From NCBI GenBank assembly GCA_903927605.1, contig CAIYNT010000056.1, positions 1-10,543 of the forward strand: DNA of 10,543 bases, in the 5' to 3' direction. Within the stretch, counting starts at the first letter, position 1, and each line of letters opens with the position of its first letter. The notes beneath the pieces were generated by a model. The model ran no database searches, was not told the DNA's origin, and saw only the letters and a program-made list of their open reading frames with translations. Source of the DNA: an uncultured Holophagaceae bacterium (lineage in GTDB: Bacteria > Acidobacteriota > Holophagae > Holophagales > Holophagaceae). This document shows, in pieces, positions 5,773-10,543 of this stretch. Both the position numbers and the translations under genes were made by a program.

Positions 5773-7584
5773 TCACTTCACCAGCAGGCTCTTGACCGTC
5801 GCCTCGTCCATCACCCTGCCCACCGGGTAGACGTTCATCTGCTGGTCGCGGTAGGGAGAATGGTTGTAGAACCAGTTCAGGATGGCCTCGGAATCGGCAG
5901 CAAAAACTTTATCGGCGGCCTTCTTCTGTTCGAACTCGGCTCCCAGGGCAGGGTCCTTCGCCAGCATCTCCCGCGCCAGCCCTTCCAGAACATAACTCTC
6001 GCCCCACTCCTTCTGTTCAAAGATGGCGTTGAAGAAGCCCCAGCGCAGGAGGGAGTCCTCTGATCCAGGCTCCAGGAGGTGCACGATGATCCGGGCCGAA
6101 CGCTGGCCGGTGGGAACGAGTACGGAGCCGGCAGGGAAATGGATCTCCTCGGAGATGGCCAGCATGTCGAGGCTGTCGACCCGCTCATGGCCCTCAATCG
6201 TGCCTTTCGCCCACTGGACCCGTTCAAACTTCCAGGTGGATACGACCACCTTTCTCGGGGCCTGAAGCCGGTGGTACTGGATGCCGTGAAGGTCCAACCG
6301 GGCGATTACTTCGGTCCATTCAGCCGGGATCAGGTAGGCCTCTGGGACCCTGGCGCTGGCGGTGGGTTTCAACTCGCGGAAATAGGGAATCTGGAACTCC
6401 ATGGGCCGGGTGAGGTCGTACTTGAACCAGTCACCGCCACTGAGGGTGCTTTTCTCATGGGTGTACTCGTAGCCCTTGAAGGCAACAGGTTGGCTCACGC
6501 CGTTATCGGTAAAGTCCAGCGCCATGGGCTGTTCGCGGAAGGTTCGGCTGGAGGTGTAGGCATCCGCCTCACGGTTCAGACGCAGGAGCCTGTCCCGCTC
6601 CATGCACAGGATCTCGGAAGTGTGCTGGAGGGCCACCTGCATGGCCTCGACCCGGAGTTTGTAGGGCTTCAGCATGTGCGTCTCCAGCAGCATGCCCGGA
6701 CGGTTCTGGGCCGTGAGGTAGCCGTGGGAGAGCATGGGCCTTGATGGCCCGCTCACCAGGCCGCTGCGGGGGTCATGCCATTTGCGGAAAGTCACATAGG
6801 GGAAAACAGGAAATCCATCCTGGTTCATCCGGGCCCCGAAAGCCTTCAGGTAGGTGTCCCGAACCCAGGTACCGAGGTTGGGTTCTATGAACCACGGTGT
6901 TACCCCCATCTCCGTGTCGTAGGTCAGGGCGTATTGGTAGTCGGCCCCATCCGTGGTGTGGCAGTCCAGGAAGAAGTCCGGCAGCCAGGCCTGGAACAGC
7001 TTCAGCCAGGCGCGGATCTCCGGTGAGTCGGCCTTCAGGTAGTCCCGGTTCAGGTTCAGGTTGTTGGCATTGACCCGCCAACCCATCTCTTTCGGGCCGT
7101 TCTGGTTGATGCGGTTGAAGGCACCGAAACGCTCGTGTCCATCTACGTTGAAGACTGGGATGAAGAGGAAGGTGATGCGCTCCAGCAGGGCGGCGTACTT
7201 CCTGGTGATGGCCACGTCCCGCAGGAAGAGGATCCCGGCATCCTTGCCCTCGCACTCGCCCGCGTGGATGCACGCCTGGATCAGTACCACGGCCCGGCCG
7301 CTGGCCTTCACCTTGCCTGGGTCGGCATAGCCATCCCGGTCCACGATGACCAGGGGCAGATCGCGGCCCTGGGGACTCCGGCCAAAGCTGGTCACGGTCA
7401 CGCAGGGCGAGACCTTGGCCAGGGCCCGGCACTCGTCCATGGTCTCTGCGAGTCGCGGGGTTTCCGTGCCGCCGGAACGCTCGAACCGCGTGGGTGCGAT
7501 GGGCCCTTCCGGGGCCCCTGCCTGAGTTGGGAGGCCCAAGACCAAGGCGGCCAAGGGGGCCAAGAACACGGAGATTCGGAGCAT
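5773..7584 (-). CDS. Secreted M14-family zinc carboxypeptidase
   Basis: A 603-residue exported metallopeptidase expected to trim amino acids or peptides outside the cytoplasm. A signal peptide is evident at 1-22 (MLRISVFLAPLAALVLG, then PTQAGA). The M14 zinc site reads HAGE (H107, E110) with the third ligand H209 in LDCHTTDGADYQY. Substrate-binding N179-R180 sits in NLNLNRDYLK, and the general base is probably E301 in GMLLETHMLKPYK. The catalytic domain covers ~50-330; the remaining ~270 residues match no domain I can name and are a typical extension of large bacterial M14 proteins. ATG 7584 has a strong GAGGAG six bases upstream. It lies 56 bases after the M6 gene stop on the same strand, suggesting one transcript and shared use of protein substrates. 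The family is secure; the specificity is unknown. Confidence 0.9.
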   Translation of the reverse strand: MLRISVFLAPLAALVLGLPTQAGAPEGPIAPTRFERSGGTETPRLAETMDECRALAKVSPCVTVTSFGRSPQGRDLPLVIVDRDGYADPGKVKASGRAVVLIQACIHAGECEGKDAGILFLRDVAITRKYAALLERITFLFIPVFNVDGHERFGAFNRINQNGPKEMGWRVNANNLNLNRDYLKADSPEIRAWLKLFQAWLPDFFLDCHTTDGADYQYALTYDTEMGVTPWFIEPNLGTWVRDTYLKAFGARMNQDGFPVFPYVTFRKWHDPRSGLVSGPSRPMLSHGYLTAQNRPGMLLETHMLKPYKLRVEAMQVALQHTSEILCMERDRLLRLNREADAYTSSRTFREQPMALDFTDNGVSQPVAFKGYEYTHEKSTLSGGDWFKYDLTRPMEFQIPYFRELKPTASARVPEAYLIPAEWTEVIARLDLHGIQYHRLQAPRKVVVSTWKFERVQWAKGTIEGHERVDSLDMLAISEEIHFPAGSVLVPTGQRSARIIVHLLEPGSEDSLLRWGFFNAIFEQKEWGESYVLEGLAREMLAKDPALGAEFEQKKAADKVFAADSEAILNWFYNHSPYRDQQMNVYPVGRVMDEATVKSLLVK

Positions 7585-7640
7585 TGAAGACTCCTCGGAT
7601 GGCGTTTCTATTTGACCTTAAGCCCGGAAGGCCAGGCGGG

Positions 7641-9137
7641 TCATCGGCGATCCAAGGTGACCCGCACCCGCATGCGGCCGCTGGCATCGGTGTCCAGCAC
7701 TTCCCAGGCCAGCGGTCCGCTGCGGCCCTTGGGATTTTCACCCGGGCCCAGGTTGAAGGCGGCGTCGTCAAGTTCCCACAGGCGGAGGGGCAGGCGGGGC
7801 TTGGGTGGCTGGGGTGTGCCGGGATGGGCGTCGATCACGCGCACGGGGCCCCTGGGCTCGCCATGGGTGAGCAGGCTGGGGTCGATCTGGGCCACCACCA
7901 GCCCTTCATAGCCCGGCCCAAAACGGCCACCGATGCGGCCCCGTTCGAAGCCCCAGGGGCGGCGCACCTCGAGGCTGAAGAAGCGGCCCCGCTTGCGGGG
8001 ATCGGGCACGGTGACCCACTGGGGGTCTGCGCCCGGCGCCCGGGACGCGGGCGCGATCCAGCCCTCCCAGGTCCGGCCCTTCATGGAAAGGCGCGAGATG
8101 GTGTTTTGGAAGTGGCCCCGGTACCAGAGCTCCGAGCGCACCCAGGCGGTCGGGTGCGAGGGGCTGTAACCCATGTCCTCCACCCAGGGGCCCTGGTCTG
8201 GGTGGGAACGGTCCCAGCCCCGGTACTGGCCGCCATCCATGAGATCCCAGATGCCCGCCGTGAGAACCTTGCCGCTTTCGACGTAGAGGTCATCCACTCG
8301 GTGCTCGCCCATGGCGTGGAAGGCCTCGTGGACGATGTTGCCCAGGGGCACCTCCTCGGTCAGGAAGAGCAGCGGCCAGCGCAGGCGCTGGTTCCAGGGC
8401 AGGGGCAGGAGCAGACTCACGGCCTTGAGGTCGGCCTCGTTCGCGGTGACGGATTGGGGGTGGCCGGGCGTAATGATCCAGAGATGGTCGGGTTTGCCGT
8501 CGGGCTTCAGGGCGCCCGTGCGGTTGTCCACGCGATCACAGTCGCCCAGGGTTTCGCCGCGGAGCCGTTCCAGCACCCAGGTGGCCAGGGCGGTCTTGTG
8601 CTCATCGCGGCGAGGGGGCAGGAACTCTGCGCTGCGAAAATGGAACAAATGCCCTTCCACAAGGGAAAGGGCGCCCTTGCTCACTTCGTAAAGGTAGTTG
8701 GCGGCGCTGGCCTGGCCGGGGCGCCGGGAGAAGAGCCGTTCTCGCATGGTGCCATCCGTGATCTTCGAGGGCTCATCCGGGAAGTCGAGGCGCACCACGC
8801 AGGCGGCCTCCAGGTGGAAGCCCGGCTCGCCTTGCAGCACGATGTCCCGGGACCATTCGGCGGCGGGGACCAGGTCCCGGCGCCAGCCGTCCTTTTCGAC
8901 GGCCAGCAAGGTGTCACCGACGGCCAGATCGAGCTGGAACCGGCCCTCGGCATCTGTGATCGCGATCGGCGGGGCGCTGGCCGGGGTGATGCGAGGGAGG
9001 CGATCCGGGTAGACCCGGACGCCAGCCAGACCGCTCTGACCATCGGTGATTCGGCCCTGTACTGGAGCGGCAATGACCGTGGCAAAACAGAAAAGCGGAA
9101 CGCAGAGGGCACGAAGAACCGCAGAGGGCGCCACCAT
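7641..9137 (-). CDS. Secreted M6-family (immune inhibitor A-like) metallopeptidase
   Basis: A 498-residue exported zinc endopeptidase candidate. From ATG 9137 the first ~24 residues form a signal peptide (hydrophobic core ALCVPLFCFATVIAA). Residues ~26-100 look like a carboxypeptidase-regulatory (CarboxypepD_reg) beta-sandwich, with TDAEGRFQLDLAVGD as its signature. The M6 part begins with VVRLDFPDEP (114-123). The zinc site HEAFHAMGEH (260-269) fits HExxHxxGxxH, and WDLMDGG (287-293) matches the Met-turn-like block of M6 enzymes. The C-terminal ~150 residues are probably an accessory beta domain. Start choice: an in-frame GTG at 9257 overlaps the upstream stop as GTGA but would put ~40 polar residues before the signal peptide. 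ATG 9137 is preferred, although its nearest ribosome site (AGAAGG) is 14 bases away. The start and signal codons overlap an intergenic repeat. Confidence 0.85.
   Translation of the reverse strand: MVAPSAVLRALCVPLFCFATVIAAPVQGRITDGQSGLAGVRVYPDRLPRITPASAPPIAITDAEGRFQLDLAVGDTLLAVEKDGWRRDLVPAAEWSRDIVLQGEPGFHLEAACVVRLDFPDEPSKITDGTMRERLFSRRPGQASAANYLYEVSKGALSLVEGHLFHFRSAEFLPPRRDEHKTALATWVLERLRGETLGDCDRVDNRTGALKPDGKPDHLWIITPGHPQSVTANEADLKAVSLLLPLPWNQRLRWPLLFLTEEVPLGNIVHEAFHAMGEHRVDDLYVESGKVLTAGIWDLMDGGQYRGWDRSHPDQGPWVEDMGYSPSHPTAWVRSELWYRGHFQNTISRLSMKGRTWEGWIAPASRAPGADPQWVTVPDPRKRGRFFSLEVRRPWGFERGRIGGRFGPGYEGLVVAQIDPSLLTHGEPRGPVRVIDAHPGTPQPPKPRLPLRLWELDDAAFNLGPGENPKGRSGPLAWEVLDTDASGRMRVRVTLDRR
9101..9129. 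repeat. CGCAGAGGGC direct repeat inside the M6 signal-peptide codons
   Basis: The 10-mer CGCAGAGGGC occurs at 9101-9110 and again at 9120-9129, separated by ACGAAGAAC. On the coding (minus) strand this reads as CTCTGCG-type repeats, a class seen in spacers of many genomes. Here it encodes most of the n-region and early h-region of the M6 peptidase signal peptide (APSAVLRALCVP). The central ACGAAG resembles a word of the repeat downstream of ilvD. Confidence 0.65.
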
Positions 9138-9164
9138 CTTTCTGGCTAGCGCCTTCTTTCTTCT

Positions 9165-9219
9165 GCTCAGCGCGGGTCGAAGAATGATGGGTCTGGCCCC
9201 GTCGCCGGCCGCGCTGAGC
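9165..9219. repeat. Perfect 11-bp inverted repeat between receiver and M6 genes
   Basis: GCTCAGCGCGG (9165-9175) and CCGCGCTGAGC (9209-9219) are exact reverse complements separated by 33 bases. They fall in the 116-base gap between the double-receiver stop and the proposed M6 start. In the direction of transcription (minus strand) a purine-rich tract follows (AGAAGAAAGAAGG), not a U-run, so this is not a typical intrinsic terminator. Its strong structure argues that the stretch is non-coding and supports the downstream M6 start at 9137. Confidence 0.65.
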
Positions 9220-9253
9220 CCTGTGAATCCCATGCGAGTGCTCAACCGCCCAA

Positions 9254-10060
9254 TCACTCCTGGACGAGTTTCTGCAGGTAGGCCAGGCGGCTGACCAGGG
9301 CCAGACGGCGGCGGGTCTCCGGAGCGACCAGCGGCTTTTCCAGGGCATCGGCCACCGGCTCGTGGAGCCGCGACCAGGTTTCGAGTTCCCCGGGGCTGTA
9401 GAGCAGCAGGATGGGTGTGTCCCGCAATTCCTCGGCTTCGTGGAGGGCCACCGACAGAGTCTGGGCACTGCCTTCCAGCAGCTCCGTATCCAGTACGATC
9501 ACATCGGGCCGGTGGGCCATGATCTGGGCCCGGGCCTGGCTTTCGCCCTGGGCCTCGAGGAAGGTTGCCTGGTCCTTGCCGTAGTGGTTCTGGACCTGGG
9601 ACCGCACCAGGGAGCTGGCGGACACCACCAGCACCTTGGGACGGGCCGGAGCGGTGGTGCCCGCCCGCAGCGCGAGGGTGTGAATCCGCAGGTGGGTCTG
9701 CACGCGCACCTGCAGGAGCATGGTGTTGGCGGGCTTGCGCAGGAAATCGTCGGCCCCCGCCGCGTAGCTGCGGTCCTTGGCATCCCGGCTCAGGGCCGTG
9801 AGGATGATGACCGGAACGCCGGCGGTCCTCGGGTCGGCTTTGATCAGCTCACAGGCCTTGAATCCATCCACCGACGGCATGACGGCGTCCATGATGACCA
9901 GGTCGGGCAGCGACTCCTTCATCCGGTCCAGGGCCTCCTGGCCATTCATGGCCGGGATGAGCCGGTGACCCAGCGGCTGCAGTTGCGCCTCGACCTGGCG
10001 CCGCTGAAGGGCATTGTCCTCCACCATCAGGATGGTCATGGGGGACGCGAACTGGGACAA
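9254..10060 (-). CDS. Double-receiver response regulator with degenerate second receiver
   Basis: A cytoplasmic signalling protein with two CheY-like receiver domains and no DNA-binding or enzymatic output domain. Numbering from Met at 10039, the first receiver (1-~118) has the acidic pair E7-D8, phospho-acceptor D51 (VIMDAVMP), T71 and K92 (RKPA), so it should be phosphorylatable. The second (~124-240) keeps an aspartate at the acceptor position (D174, VIVLDTEL) and K225 (EKPLV), but its acidic pair is replaced by SASS (130-133), so it is probably a pseudo-receiver. Start: TTG at 10060 has AAGGAG five bases upstream (plus-strand 10066-10071) and adds seven residues, whereas ATG 10039 has no ribosome site, so TTG is chosen with moderate confidence. 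No histidine kinase is adjacent. It lies upstream of the M6 and M14 genes on the same strand. Confidence 0.85.
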   Translation of the reverse strand: MSQFASPMTILMVEDNALQRRQVEAQLQPLGHRLIPAMNGQEALDRMKESLPDLVIMDAVMPSVDGFKACELIKADPRTAGVPVIILTALSRDAKDRSYAAGADDFLRKPANTMLLQVRVQTHLRIHTLALRAGTTAPARPKVLVVSASSLVRSQVQNHYGKDQATFLEAQGESQARAQIMAHRPDVIVLDTELLEGSAQTLSVALHEAEELRDTPILLLYSPGELETWSRLHEPVADALEKPLVAPETRRRLALVSRLAYLQKLVQE

Positions 10061-10158
10061 GCGGGCTCCTTGCACTCGTGACTTGAGGGTAAGAGGCCTA
10101 TCGGTTGCGATCAACTGCGGGTTGAGGATCTGACCTTGGGAAAATCCGCAGACTTGGG

Positions 10159-10177
10159 ACCGTTCCAACGGTACAAT
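10159..10177 (+). promoter_or_regulatory. Palindrome abutting a candidate -10 box ahead of lepA
   Basis: ACCGTT-CC-AACGGT (10159-10172) is a perfect 6+2+6 palindrome whose last base begins TACAAT (10172-10177), a good -10 match 21 bases before the lepA start codon. No matching -35 was found at 16-18 bases upstream. It could be an operator over the lepA promoter or a chance palindrome. The promoter of the divergent double-receiver gene must also lie in this 137-base gap (10061-10197). Confidence 0.35.
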
Positions 10178-10197
10178 GGCGGGTTCGAGGTTCCTCA

Positions 10198-10543
10198 GTG
10201 TCTGATCCCGCCCTGATCCGCAATTTTTCCATCGTCGCGCACATCGACCACGGCAAGTCCACGCTGGCGGACCGCCTGCTGGAGCTGACCAAGACCGTGG
10301 CCGGGCGGGACATGCAGGCGCAGATCCTGGACGACATGGATCTCGAACGGGAGCGCGGCATTACCATCAAGGCCCATGCGGTGACGCTGAAGTATCCGGC
10401 CCTGGACGGCAAGATCTATACCCTGAACCTCATCGACACTCCTGGCCACGTGGACTTCACCTACGAGGTGAGCCGCAGTCTGGCCGCCTGCGAGGGGGCC
10501 ATCCTCGTGGTGGATTCCACTCAGGGTGTGGAGGCCCAGACCC
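10198..10543 (+). CDS. lepA: Elongation factor 4 (LepA), N-terminal fragment
   Basis: This is the first 115 codons of the translational GTPase LepA/EF-4, which acts on ribosomes and is normally about 600 residues; the rest is beyond the right edge. The G domain is unmistakable: AHIDHGKST (14-22, P-loop), [16 protein letters not shown] (47-62, switch I) and [10 protein letters not shown] (78-87, switch II). The LepA-type run [19 protein letters not shown] follows. The start is GTG at 10198, because LepA proteins begin just before the [12 protein letters not shown] block and GAGG lies seven bases upstream; no in-frame ATG is available there. It diverges from the double-receiver gene. Identification as LepA rather than EF-G or TypA rests on the [16 protein letters not shown] wording. 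Confidence 0.96.
   Translation, partial: MSDPALIRNFSIVAHIDHGKSTLADRLLELTKTVAGRDMQAQILDDMDLERERGITIKAHAVTLKYPALDGKIYTLNLIDTPGHVDFTYEVSRSLAACEGAILVVDSTQGVEAQT

Noticed and set aside
7494..9149. A 551-codon open frame on the plus strand opposite the M6 gene
   Set aside because: The minus strand has signal peptide, HExxH site and M6 blocks in one frame. The plus-strand frame is compositional shadow.
1..10543. Mobile element, prophage or defence system
   Set aside because: No transposase, integrase, terminase, restriction or nuclease gene is encoded, and composition is uniform except for the short AT-rich stretch near 5360-5430.

Overview
The window is GC-rich, tightly packed bacterial chromosome with ten protein genes. 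Codon third positions are strongly G/C, Shine-Dalgarno sites are mostly clear, and no intergenic gap exceeds 300 bases. Gene content is largely core or housekeeping: a Rel-type alarmone enzyme, a TrmN6-like methyltransferase, a MotA/MotB stator pair, IlvD, LepA, a double-receiver protein and two secreted metallopeptidases. Base composition, the large secreted M6 and M14 peptidases and the kind of intergenic repeats suggest a free-living Gram-negative bacterium, possibly Acidobacteriota of the Holophaga/Geothrix type. That placement is an inference from gene style, not something the sequence proves.

Layout, left to right. Positions 1-284 (minus) hold the N-terminus of a RelA/SpoT-family enzyme, cut by the window edge. 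A 222-base divergent spacer follows, holding a long imperfect inverted repeat. Then comes a plus-strand run: TrmN6-like methyltransferase (507-1367), motA (1425-2192) and motB (about 2203-2865). An unrecognised 139-residue gene lies convergent to motB (2874-3293, minus). Across a 257-base divergent spacer is ilvD (3551-5236, plus). A 230-base spacer, locally AT-rich and full of repeats and hairpins, precedes a 74-residue four-cysteine protein (5467-5691, plus).

The minus strand from 10060 down to 5773 reads as one co-directional block: a double-receiver protein (TTG start proposed at 10060), an M6-type secreted metallopeptidase (start proposed at 9137) and an M14-type secreted zinc carboxypeptidase (7584-5773). 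The two peptidases are only 56 bases apart and are probably co-transcribed, giving a secreted protein-degradation pair. lepA (EF-4) starts divergently at 10198 with GTG and runs off the right edge.

No CRISPR array, transposase, phage gene, tRNA, rRNA or convincing U-tract terminator was seen. The most unusual layer is intergenic. Short repeats built on CGCAGAT, ACCACGAAG and CGCAGAGGGC occur at three separate sites, and one of them overlaps the start and signal-peptide codons of the M6 peptidase. I found no clearly new multi-gene system. The best leads are this repeat family and its capture as coding sequence, the four-cysteine microprotein, and the double-receiver protein with a degenerate second domain.
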